Below are positions 35,871-46,175 of a stretch of DNA of 64,000 nt, in pieces. The DNA is from Paratinospora sagittata. Lineage: Eukaryota > Streptophyta > Magnoliopsida > Ranunculales > Menispermaceae. The notes below the pieces were generated by a model. It searched no databases. It worked only from the letters and a program-made list of their open reading frames with translations, and had not been told where the DNA came from. The position numbers and the translations under genes are program-made. The first letter of the stretch is position 1. The number at the start of each line of letters is the position of its first letter. The stretch is from contig CM069595.1 of assembly GCA_035771175.1 (NCBI GenBank), forward strand, positions 1,901,056 through 1,965,055, given 5' to 3'.

Positions 35871-36720
35871 ATGGAGGAGAGCACAGGCAATATGATCAAG
35901 TTGACTGCATTTAATTATGCAATTTGTAAGCCGAAGATGGAAGATCTTTTATACATTAAAGATATGTGGAAGCCGATTGTAATGCCGAAGGAGAAAGCCG
36001 TGACTACAACTTCGACAGATGACAAGACACCAAAAACAACCAACACAGACGCTAACTGGGTCGTGCTGAACCGAAAGTGTGCTGCTCAAATCAGACAATG
36101 GATCGACAAGAGCATTTTTCAAAATTTTGCTAATGAACACAATGCTTACGTTCTTTGGCAAAAGTTGGAGAAAATGTATGCGAGGACAACCGCACAGAAT
36201 AAAGCTAATCTGATGCGACGATTAGTCAATTTGAAGTATAAAGATGGAAGCAGCGTATCGGAACACATGAGCGAGTTCCAAGGCATTGTAGATCAACTCA
36301 ACTCTATGAAGATGGTCGTAGATGACGAGCTACAAGCGTTGTTGATGCTGAGTTCTCTATCAAAAAGTTGGGACACTCTAGTTGTGTCAGTTAGTAACTC
36401 AGCTCCTGACGGCAAGCTTACCATGGATATGGTAAAAGACAGAATGCTGAACGAAGAATCTTGACGAAAAGACGAAGGATATACGCCTGAAACTGAAGCA
36501 CTTGTCATGGAAAAACATGGCAAACAAGAATGACACGGAAGAAGTAATAGTAGAAATCCTCGTAACCAAAGTCAGCAAAGAGGAAGCTCGAAGTCCAGAT
36601 CGAGGCATGACAAGAAGTGTCATCAATGCGGCAAGCCCGAACACTTCATTCGAGAATGTCGAAAGTTAAAGGCGGAACGATCCAGAAATCAAGAAACAGA
36701 AACCCGAACAAACAACACTA
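35871..36720 (+). pseudogene. Copia gag (UBN2-type) with zinc knuckle, disrupted
   Basis: It starts with ATG at 35871, 126 bp after the LTR. The first 197 codons are open and show the Copia gag core (LWQKLEKMY, NLMRRLVNLKYKDGSSV, HMSEFQGIVDQL, LLMLSSLSKSWDTLV). A TGA at 36462-36464 and a second stop around 36530 break the frame before the knuckle. The CX2CX4HX4C zinc knuckle (CHQCGKPEHFIREC) is at 36618-36659. It is non-functional as written. Confidence 0.85.
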
Positions 36721-37952
36721 TAACTCTCAGTGAAGAAGTTGTCATTGTTCGAGATGCTGATTATGTCAACCTTGCATGTCAAGACTCTACATGGGTAATT
36801 GACTCAGGTGCTTCCAACCATGTCACCTCACGATGAGATTTCTTCTCAGCCTACACTCAAGGTGATTTCAGACGAGTGAGGATGAGAAATGATAATGCAT
36901 CCAAAATTATCGGCATCAGCAATATTTATTTAGAAACTAACCTTGGATGCAGGTTACTTTTGAAAGATGTGAGGCATGTTCCTGATATCCGCCTCAATTT
37001 GATCTCCACCGGAATACTTGATGACGATGGCTACAATAATAACTTTGGTGAAGGAAAATGGAAGCTCACCAAAGGAAACTTGGTAGTAGCCAAAAGCAAG
37101 AAAGATACATCACTCTACCTCACAGAAGCCAAGCTGTGTAGAGGAGAAGTAAATACTATGATGAAAGAAGTTCCCACCGAGTTATGGCATAAGCGGCTCG
37201 GCCACATGAGTGAAAAGGGTCTCAGAATTCTTTCCAAGAAGGAGTTCTTGCCAGGAATGAAAGGTACATCTTTACGTACTTATGTTGATTGTATTATGGG
37301 TAAACAACATAGAGTTGCATTTCGTAGTTCCCCACCATCTAGAAAGGCAAATATTCTAGATTTAATACACACAGATGTCTGTACAATGAGTTGTAAGTCA
37401 CTAGAAGGTGCTCATTATTTTGTGACTTTTATTGATGATCACTCTAGAAAAGTGTGGGCCTTTGCTTCGAAAACTAAAGATCAAGTGCAGGAAGTTTTCA
37501 AGCAATTTCATGTAAAAGTTGAGAGAGAAACTGGCAGACGTTTGAAGTGTGTACGTGTAGACAATGGCGGTGAGTATCGCGGATCATTCGAGGAGTACTG
37601 CAGAAGTTTCGGCATCAGGCTGGAAAAATCGGTACCAAAGACACCTCAACACAACGGTGTCGCAGAGAGGATGAACATAACCATTTGTGAAAGAGTCAGA
37701 TGTATGCTCTCAAATGCAAAACTGCCAAACTCCTATTGGGGGGAGGCAATGAGGACAACAGTCGATTTAATCAACCTTTTTCCATCAGTTCCACTGAACT
37801 ACGACGTACCATAAAAGGTTTGGACGGGGAAAGACGTTTCTTACAAACACTTGAAAGTATTCGGCTGCAGAGCATCCCTAAAGACGAGAGGTCCAAGCTG
37901 GATGGAAAAGCGAAGCAGTGTATCTTTGTGGGATATTCCCATGAAGAATTCG

Positions 37953-38779
37953 TGTCACACCCCAGTACACAGCACACCGCAGTGTCTAGTACCCCCGGGA
38001 TGTGATGAGTACGCATACCCCAGCCATAGTACCACATAATATTGTCATATCGCCATGTAGCAACCCAACCGCAGCTGGTCTACATTGAAACGATTATTTG
38101 TCCCTACTATTCCCTCATGAATAGTAAAGGGCCTCCCCCAAGTTCGAACTCGCAACCTCCCTTAAGGAGTTAGAATTCGCAACTTGAGTATGGTAATAAT
38201 CGTTTCGATGTAGACCAGCTGCGGTTGGGTTGCTACATGGCGATATGACAATATTATGTGGTACTATGGCTGGGGTATGCGTACCCATCACATCCCGGGG
38301 GTACTAGACACTGCGGTGTGCTGTGTACTAGGGTGTGACAAAAAGGCCTTATGTATACCGCAGCACATTCTACCCAGACGCGGGCGCACTCCCACCGCAG
38401 CGGGAGCGAACGCCAGCCATTATGGATCCATAATATTGTCACATCCCAGTACACAGCACACCGCAGCGTCTAGTACCCCCGGGATCATTTGTCCACATTA
38501 TTCACTATTCATGAATAGTGCAGGGCCTCCCCCAGATTCGAACTCACAACCTATAGTTTGAATCCGAACTCTGAGTAGCCACTGAACCATTGGCCCTGCA
38601 CTATTCATGAATAGTGAATAATGTGGACAAATGATCCCGGGGGTACTAGACGCTGCGGTGTGCTGTGTACTGGGATGTGACAATATTATGGATCCATAAT
38701 GGCTGGCGTTCGCTCCCGCTGCGGTGGGAGTGCGCCCGCGTCTGGGTAGAATGTGTTGCGGTGCATTCCAGGCGTGACA
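37953..38779. mobile_element. 827-bp nested foldback element inside Copia pol, with 5-bp target duplication
   Basis: The Copia reading frame HEEF-DYKFWGPVNKK is interrupted. The target word ATTCG is present on both sides (37948-37952 and 38780-38784). The ends are TGTCACACCCC and, inverted, TGTCACGCCTGG. Inside are two adjacent long hairpins, 37953-38340 and about 38341-38779. Each has a further inverted repeat nested in it (38043-38250 and 38437-38682) that begins TGTCAYATC next to AATATT. Both arm layers pair almost perfectly. The TG...CA ends and 5-bp duplication recall LTR/TRIM elements, but the inverted architecture recalls Foldback or MITE elements; the class is unresolved. No coding capacity. 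Confidence 0.85.
38522..38598 (-). other. tRNA-like Pol III motif in the loop of the nested foldback
   Basis: Read on the minus strand, the hairpin loop is bounded by AGGGCC/GGCCCT pairing. It contains an A-box-like TGGTTCAGTGGCTACTCAG and a B-box-like GAGTTCGAATCTGG. The loop of the first hairpin (about 38128-38160) carries a matching B-box-like GAGTTCGAACTTGGGGG. It is not a valid tRNA (no anticodon arm can be assigned), but it is plausible as a tRNA-derived SINE head. Confidence 0.5.
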
Positions 38780-40365
38780 ATTCGACTACAAATTTTGGGG
38801 TCCTGTCAACAAAAAGATTGTCAGAAGCAGAAACGTAGTGTTTCTTGAAGATCAGACGATCGAGGATTTTCAGAAACCTAAGAAGCCATAATAAGATGAA
38901 ATTCCAGTTAATCTGGAACCAGACTCTCCACTAACAAATCCAGATGACAAGGGAGCTGCACCAGATACTGATGATGATGTTCCACCAGCTCGTAGTTCAG
39001 AACCAGAACAAGTTCCTGAACAAGTCCAACCAGAAGTACAGCTAAGGAGATCCACCAGAGAGCGACAATCAAGTCAAATATATTCTCCTAGCGACTATGT
39101 GATGCTCACTGACGGGGGAGAACTTGAGAGCTATACCGAAGCTATCACTGACCAGCATAAGACTGAGTGGATGAAAGCCACGCAGGAAGAAATGAAATCT
39201 CTGCATGAGAACCACACATTTGACTTGGTGAAATTACCGCAGGGAAGGAAAGCCCTCAAGAACAAGTGGGTGTACAAGATCAAAAGCGAAGAAGGTAGCT
39301 CGCAACCTCGATACAAAGCAAGATTGGTTGTGAAAGGATTTGAGCAGAAGAAAGACGTTGACTTCGATGAAATCTTCTTACCGATGGTAAAATTGTTTTT
39401 AATCCGAGTTGTTCTTGGCTTGACAACTAGTCTTAATCTGGAGGTTGAACAACTTGATGTAGAAACTGCATTCTTACACGATGATCTTGACGAGGAAATC
39501 TATATGGAGCAGTGTTCGTGACAGAAAGAACAAGAGACTTTGGCTATCTCAAGAGAAGTATATTGAGAAAGTTTTAGAGCGGTTCAACATGAACAAAGCT
39601 AAACCTGTTAGTTCTCCACTGGCATGCCACTTCAAGCTTAATGCGAGCCAGTATCCTTCAAGCGAGGAGGAGAAATCAGAGATAAGCAAGGTGCCTTATG
39701 TATCGATGGTTGGCAGTCTAATGTACGCTATGGTATGCACCAGACCAGACATTGCTCATGTTGTTGGTGTTGTGAGCCGATTTCTATCAAATCCTGGAAA
39801 GGAACATTGGATAGCAGTCAAATGGATACTCAGGTATCTTAGAGGTGCTTCTAGTCATTGTTTATGTTTTGGTAATGATAAACCTGTATTAGAAGGATTT
39901 ACAGATTCAAATATGACTGGCGACGTGGAAACGAGAAAGTCGATATCTGGGTACCTAATAACATTTGCATGGGGAGCTGTCTCATAGCAATCACAATTAC
40001 AGAAGTGTATTGCCTTAAGTACCACAAAAGCAGAGTACATTGCAATCACTGAAGGTTGTAAGGAGATCCTGTGGATGAAAAAGTTTCTACAAGAATTGCA
40101 TCAGAACCAAGGAAATTATGTTCATTATTGCGACAGTCAAAGCGCAATTCACCTCAGTAAGAACTCAACCTTCCACTCAAGGTCCAAGCACATCGACGTG
40201 AGGTATCATTGGATTCGTGATGTGCTGAAAAATAAACTGCTGCAAGTTGAGAAGATCCACACTAATGAAAACGGGGCAGATATGATGACGAAGTCCCTGG
40301 CCAGAGAAAAACTTGCTATCTGTAGAGAAATTGTAGGTGTGGAGGAAGCCTGTTCCACATGATGT

Positions 40366-40376
40366 GGAGGGGGAGA
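40366..40376 (+). other. Polypurine tract of the Copia element
   Basis: GGAGGGGGAGA directly upstream of the 3' LTR (which begins at 40379). It is the expected plus-strand primer site. The same word, inverted, precedes the antisense LTR at 51109. Confidence 0.8.
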
Positions 40377-40378
40377 TT

Positions 40379-40919
40379 TGTTGGTCCACCTCCTCCTCGT
40401 GGGGCAGCCAGCAACAATCACGTGGGGCGGCAAGCAACAACCACGAGGGCGGCTAGTAAAATATAAGTCAGAATTTGACGCTGATATATATGAAAATACA
40501 TTTTTCTTTAATTACGAAAATGCCTCTGAATACTCCTATAAATAGAGCCTTGCTTCAATCTTGAAAATCATTCGAGAAATTCGAGAGATCTAATTCTAGA
40601 TATATGAGAGATCCAAAGAGCCTCAAAGAGAGTTTCTTTGAGAAGAAAAAGTGTGAGCCAATTTGTGAAGTTTTATCCACAAATTGAAGATACACAGGTA
40701 TTGTATATTTGTGAGAGATCCACCGAAGGGTGAAGTTTGTAATTCTATTTTATTATAGTAGAAGTCTTTAAGCGGCATACGGGTCCCGTGGTTTTTACCT
40801 CCATTTTAGAGAGTTTTCCACGCTAAAAATTTTTGGTGTTATTTTATTATATTTTTAGTTTGAAAAATAATCCTGAATTTGTAGAATTAATTTCTTTTAA
40901 ACCATCAATTTACCCAGCT
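40379..40919 (+). repeat. 3' LTR of the Copia element
   Basis: It begins TGTTGGTCCACC. The terminal bases have decayed to CCCAGCT instead of CCAACA, but the following GGCCC target duplication fixes the end. TCCTATAAATAGAGCC is conserved. Confidence 0.9.
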
Positions 40920-40924
40920 GGCCC

Positions 40925-42414
40925 AAACTAACTAAAAGTAGAATTCCTATGAAGGAAAATGATCTCTCTGCCTTAGCTTATATTATTAAGTGTCCTTGAG
41001 TTTAATTGTTTTTTTTTTTTAAAGTTGATGTGGTAATATCGTCTATCCACTATAAATAACAGAAAAATGGACAAGAAGCCAAAGGCTTGAAAGTAAGAGG
41101 AGGAGATTCTTCTATTGATTTAATATAATATAAATCCACAGACGAGACAAGTAACAGTGGTTTTCTTTGGTTTTGACTCCTAAACCCTGCAGCTGTGAAC
41201 TGTCACTACACTAATGACCTGTAGTAATTTTCAAAATGGGAAAGTTCAGGTTTTTTAACTTTAGAAGAAGAAAAAGAGAATTCTTTCTTTACTAACTCAA
41301 TTTGACTGCTAGATATTCAGGTTTTCTCAGCTGGGTATGAAGCAATAGGTAAAACTGCTACTTGCCATTGAATTTAAAGTTTCTTCCATTTAATCCAATA
41401 ATTTTAAGGTTTGGAGTTGATTTTAAAACTTTCATCAGAGTATTAACAAAAGAGTAATGCTTTGCTCTGCTCTCTATAAAATGATCTATTACTTGTGCCG
41501 GCCTCATATCTAAACTTTTGACTGTGATTGGGTTGCTTAGGTTAGAATGAACTTGGGTCTTTTACTTCTTCTTAAGAGGGTCCATGACCAACACATTTAA
41601 CTATTAGTTCAAACGGTTCAAAGCACCTCATAACTTCATGGTTTTTTTTTTTTTTTTAGTTATCGGAATTTTGGTACTTGAGGTTGTCCTCCTACCTTTC
41701 GAGTTAAGACTAATCCCTTGAACTCGAACACTGCAGGCTCTAATGGGCAGTCCTTCCAAGCATGGATGTAGCTCCACAGGAGATGACAAAGTTCGGATTC
41801 GAACTCAAACTATCTCTGTGGAAAAGAGCCAGCCATCCAACTCTTTCACACCACGTTTGGTCATAACTTCATGGTTTTTCGGGCTGTTGTTCTTGATTCT
41901 CTTTAAATTCTCTAGAGAATCTCATGTTTCTGAGGCAGCAGTGCTCTTTTATTGGGGTCCAAGCTCCCTTTAACCAACATGCTAATAGAACCTAACTCAA
42001 CTAGAACAAAAAAAAATTAAGCTGGTCTATGACCATGACACTAACCTTACGCCTTTAGTACCTCAAAGTTGGAAAAATGAATATATGTTTAATTAGCTTG
42101 TATTAAAAAGAGTTTCACCTAATATTTCTCTATTTGGTACTTTTGATTTTTTGTTTCAGTTCCGTGAGCTGTCCCTAAATAAGAAATGTGTTCTTAAAAG
42201 CTTCCCTTCTCGTATGGATTGAACTCGAACTGTTGTCCAATTCAATTATATTGAAGCCCAGGTCGAAAAAGTAGAGAAAATGCTAATGTGGAGTGGAGTG
42301 GAGCGGAGCTGTGCTGACAGGCGCTTTCTGGTTCAAGGTTCCATTGCTACTACTACTAGGGTTTGAACATCTTTGAGTAAGTAGTATTCATTTCATTGTT
42401 GTTGTGGGAAGAAA
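40925..42414. other. Intergenic and 5' UTR of TGD4
   Basis: No gene is seen. Poly(T) runs lie at 41008-41020 and 41642-41659. Near the right end, an uORF of 29 codons (ATG at 42280, stop TGA at 42364-42366) precedes the TGD4 start and would lie in the leader if transcription begins upstream of 42280. Confidence 0.45.
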
Positions 42415-45283
42415 ATGAAGAAGCTGAGATGGGCTATGGACGGCGCATTTTGGGATCTGGACATGTCGACGCCGGTGACGGTCGACGGGGTCGCTCGCCC
42501 AGTCCCCGGAGACCCTCTTCCATTAGGTTTATCCAGAGGAATCACGCTATCGAGGCCCAAGCAAATCGATTTCATGCAACGTTTCATGTTCATGCCTCTT
42601 GTCCCTTCTTATGCTGCCGATTCTAGTAGAGGTGGAGATGGGCTTGCCCTACAACGCGTTCTCAGTTATCCCTTTGCTGAGAACTGGTAATTTCTCCAAC
42701 TCGTTCCAGCTTTCTAATTTTTCATTTCATGTTTTTGATTTATTAGCAGTTTTTGAGTAGTGGGTAGTTTCCATATTGACTGGGATTTGAAGTGGGATGG
42801 AAAAAGTTATTTCCTTGTTGCTTGTGTTAGTAGTTATTGATCTCTTATGAGAGACATTGATTGAAGAAAACCCATTTCATGTTTGCCAATGAAACTTGTT
42901 TATTGAACCAAGGATATATCTGGTACTACTATTAAGCAGCATAATGCTAGTATAATTAGTAATTAATGCATATGTTGTAGTATAATTAACTGTGGTGTTC
43001 CCCTGTTGTGTGTATACATGCATACCGGTAGCAATTTGATTCTTTATCTATTCTTTTACATAAAGAAAGTCTTCTAATTCGATCAAGTAGTAAGGTTTTT
43101 GCTAGGTTTATACAATTTGAAAAGTTGGAAATGTCATACCTTAAAATTCTTTTTTGTTTTGTTTAATTCTTTTTTTTTGTTGGATTAGTGAGTTTTTGAG
43201 TTTTTCATGCAATCTTCCAGTTTTTCAGTTGTACTTGTCTTGTCCGCATCATTATAGTTAATGTTAAATGATATTTTGGTTCCAAAGCCGTGCAGGTTTG
43301 CTTCTGTACTAGGTCAGTTCAATATACAGAAATTTGTGTCTTCTATAAAGCAGGGAGGCATGAAACACTCACAAGGGTCTTCATGGATTAAGAATGTTGG
43401 AAAATACCTTTGTGAAAAGTCCTTGTTTGCTCTTGGTTTCTGCTCGGAGTTCCTGATTACACCTGATGATACATTACTTTTGAGCTCTGATGTATATGGT
43501 GACAAAAAAGCAACCCGAAACAAAGCCATTTTTCATCATAAGGCAAGTGGATGTTCTTTTCTATGATTCATGGTTAATGCCCATTTTGTGACCACTTTTA
43601 TGCTCTGTTGATGTTGAAGTTAATGAGATTGAATGTGCCAGTTAAATTGGTTACACTGTATTCTACTAGATTTATACATTATACTTTCGAGCTCTCTCTC
43701 TCTCTCTCTCTCTCTCTGCATATCATTAGATTACTAATTTTGATCAATAGCTCCCTCGAGATGCTGTTTGGCTGATATTTGTTGTTATAATTCTTGTAGT
43801 TTCCACGGCACAATTTAACAGTGGAAGCAGCCTCGCCTGGACTTTTTGTGGATAATTGTGGTAATTACTGGGACGTTCCTCTCCTGATGGGGATTGATCT
43901 TGCGTCCATTGCTTCCAAATCTGGCTCTAGCTGTCATTTATGCATACACCATAACAGCGGGGATCCAAAACAGTTCAATGGTGATCATATTAATCAGACA
44001 CCTCAGGCACTACTCCCGGGGTTGTGCATGAAAACTGCCTTTTCCATCAAGAAGAATATTGATATCTGGAGAAGCAAAGAGGGCAAGTTGAAAATGGTGC
44101 AACCATTTGATATATTCCTCTCGGATCCTCACGTTTCAATGTCAGGGATTTTAGGTAATTTTTCTTATAGTTCAGACTAATTTGATGTGATCCATATGTT
44201 TTCAGATGTATACTTGCTTTATTTCTTTGAGAGATTTGAATCTTGATACCACACCCATTAAAGCTGAACCTTGATTCTTTCTGTGCCTTATAGATGCCTT
44301 TATTCATTGCAATTGCTTACATTTTCCTTTGTCCCACAAGAATAATTGAATAAATCACGTAAACCAGAAAATACCTCATCACATGAATAATTTTGATGCA
44401 ATCCATATGTTAGTCATTTTGTATCCACAGGTACTGTACTAACTGCGTCACTTGGAGATAATTCGGTGAGGTCACAAAGAGGAAATGAGTCACAGGATTA
44501 TAATGGCTTTGGCCCACATCTATGCGGAAACAAATCCATTGTTTCAGCAGATATTTTTGGATCAGTTTCATGTACTGCTCAGCACGGACACTTCCAAAGG
44601 CTTTTCTCTGATCTTACTCGGCTACATGCCCGTTTAGATTTTCCATCTGGTTCAAGATTTATTACTGGAGCTGCAAGTTTGGCACAAGATCTTTACAATT
44701 CACGACCAATGGATTTGGCCAAGATCGAGTCAGTTTGTCCTGATGTCACCCTCTCTCTTCAGCAGCAGGTAACATTTTGTCTTTCGGTATTCGTATCACC
44801 ATTTATCCAATGTTACTACCTAATAACACCATCTTGTAAGGCTGAGATTCTTGGAGTCGTTTTAAATTATGACTGGACTTAATATTTCTGTTGAACTGCT
44901 AATTGAAGAGCTTGGTTCGATGTCATTCCTTTGTTCATGAATTTCCTTTCATTTTGGTAATGGCTTGACCTGTATCACTGTATGTATGGTTCTGAATTGA
45001 TTTTGTATGACATCCAATCTAATGGTTGGTTAGGTTAAGAATGACATAAGTTGGCCTAACTTTAAAATTCATTCACCAAATGCAGATTTTTGGGGAATTC
45101 ATATTTCGAGTAGATTCAAAATTTGGCTTCAACTTAAAGGGTGGAAACTGGCGACCTCATGAGGATGACACAGTATACGCTGTTGAGTATGCACTGAAAG
45201 TTCTTGGTTCTGCAAAAGCTGTTGCTTGGTATTCAACAAAGCATCGGGAAGCCATGGTTGAGCTTAGATTCTTTGAGACTTGA
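42415..45283 (+). CDS. TGD4: TRIGALACTOSYLDIACYLGLYCEROL 4 (TGD4), chloroplast lipid-import protein
   Basis: Five exons: 42415-42686, 43296-43542, 43800-44154, 44431-44768, 45086-45283. They join to 1410 nt, 469 aa. The N-terminus (MKKLRWAMDGAFWDLDMSTP, then DPLPLGLSRG and LSRPKQIDFMQRFM) and the blocks LYALGFCSEFL-like, PGLFVDNCGNYWDVPL, FDLTRLHARLDFPSG-like and the terminal MVELRFFET follow plant TGD4 throughout; the length also fits. Known for the family: a phosphatidic-acid-binding beta-barrel of the chloroplast outer envelope that works with TGD1/2/3 to bring ER lipids to the plastid for galactolipid synthesis. Intron 2 has a GC donor (AAG|GCAAGT at 43543) with a normal AG acceptor; the coding frame needs it. 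A CT microsatellite lies in the same intron. Confidence 0.96.
43691..43718. repeat. CT dinucleotide microsatellite in TGD4 intron 2
   Basis: About fourteen CT units on the transcribed strand, roughly 80 bases upstream of the acceptor. Confidence 0.85.
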
Positions 45284-45588
45284 ATTCATTCGACAAAGGT
45301 GCATTGTTCTTATTGAATTTATCCAAATCCTTAATTTTGTTGTTTATCTCATCGTCAAACTTTTTCTTTGGGTTTTTTTATTTTTTTTATTTTTTATGAT
45401 TGTGGCTCTTTTAATTTGTTTGGGCAATTGGGCTATTAAGATTTGAATCCATGAATCTTAGTATTTATCTCTCATATCACCATGAAAAGAAGAATGATAA
45501 TTAGAAGTGATAATGTGAATTTTTGAGGTGGTTTAGTTATTAGTCCTGTCTTATAAGACCGTAAGAGGGGCATAAACAAGAAAACTTA

Positions 45589-45797
45589 GGTTGCGTTTGA
45601 TTTATGATTCAGATTCAGTTTTTCGTATCCGATAATTTAGAAACCCGAAAACCACGTTCGGTTGATTGAGATTCGAAAACAATTTTCTGAAATTTATAAA
45701 GAAAACAAGTTATTTTCAGGAAATAATAAAATGTTATTTTTTGAGTTTTTCCTTTTTAGTTGTATTATAATTTTTGGATCATGAACTAAATGCAACC
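45589..45797. mobile_element. 209-bp MITE, PIF/Harbinger-like (TTA target duplication)
   Basis: Terminal inverted repeats start GGTTGCGTTTGATTTA on the left and read GGTTGCATTTAGTTCA from the right (12 of 16 positions agree). TTA is present at both flanks (45586-45588 and 45798-45800). Small size, AT-rich interior and TTA duplication fit Tourist-type MITEs. It has no coding capacity. Confidence 0.65.
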
Positions 45798-46109
45798 TTA
45801 TAAAGTAAAAAATCTCACAATAGTGATACTGTATAAAAGAATAACATCTACATAATCATAAAAAAATTTGGTCCAAGTTTGGATTAGTTATAAATAAAAT
45901 TAATTTTTACCTTGTAATAAATTATAATTTTTTAGGTCCTATTTTAACCTCTATATAATAATAATTAATTATATATTACAAAAAATATATTACATTAAAG
46001 GTCAAATTTCACATTAATTCTTTCATTTTGCACTACGGAACCTGAATATTTTCGGTCGATTGAGTTTGTATATTAACTTTGGATGGCATGGTAAATTTGT
46101 GAGGGAGAA

Positions 46110-46175
46110 AAAGATTAAAGGGTTGTATTACAAAATTTAAAAGATTAAAGGGTTGTGTTACAAAATTTACATCGA
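46110..46175. repeat. Two-copy tandem repeat (about 33 bp unit)
   Basis: The word AAAGATTAAAGGGTTGT followed by RTTACAAAATTTA occurs twice in a row with one difference. It is probably replication slippage. Confidence 0.75.

Larger units (their letters stand above)
36721..40362 (+). pseudogene. Copia pol: protease, integrase, truncated RT, RNase H
   Basis: The protease shows DSG at 36801-36809, with a stop soon after (near 36834). Integrase has the GAG-pre-integrase block (ELWHKRLGHMSEKGL) and the three acidic residues in HTDVC, VRVDNGGEY and GVAERMN; its end is frame-damaged from about 37810. Pol is then split by the foldback element at 37953-38779. RT resumes with NKWVYKIK, RYKARLVVKGFEQK and LDVETAFLHDDLDEEIYMEQ, then jumps at about 39513 directly to VRDRKNKRLWLSQEKYI. 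The segment containing the YVDD catalytic motif is deleted. The RNase H part (TRPDIAHVVG, STTKAEYIA, DSQSAIHLSKNSTFH) ends at 40362, with a stop near 39985. Confidence 0.88.
35207..40919 (+). mobile_element. Decayed full-length Copia (Ty1-copia, Tork/Tnt1-like) LTR retrotransposon
   Basis: Two direct LTRs (35207-35745 and 40379-40919) bracket gag-PR-INT-RT-RNaseH sequence in Copia order. The element is flanked by a 5-bp target duplication GGCCC (35202-35206 and 40920-40924). The LTRs differ by scattered substitutions, roughly one per ten to twelve bases by eye, so the insertion is old. The body has in-frame stops in gag and protease, an 827-bp foldback insertion in pol, and a deletion that removes the catalytic part of RT. 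I see no tRNA-Met primer-binding match (TGGTATCAGAG) directly after the 5' LTR. It cannot move on its own. The C-terminal integrase linker (QLRRSTRERQ, YSPSDYVMLTDGGE) supports a Tork/Tnt1-like lineage. Confidence 0.92.

Noticed and set aside
36876..37814. 312-codon ORF as an independent gene
   Set aside because: It is the integrase part of the Copia pol gene, not a host gene.
37953..38340. First hairpin as a separate insertion with its own target duplication
   Set aside because: Flanks are ATTCG on the left and AAAAG on the right; no duplication. The pair ATTCG/ATTCG is found only when the whole 827-bp block is taken.
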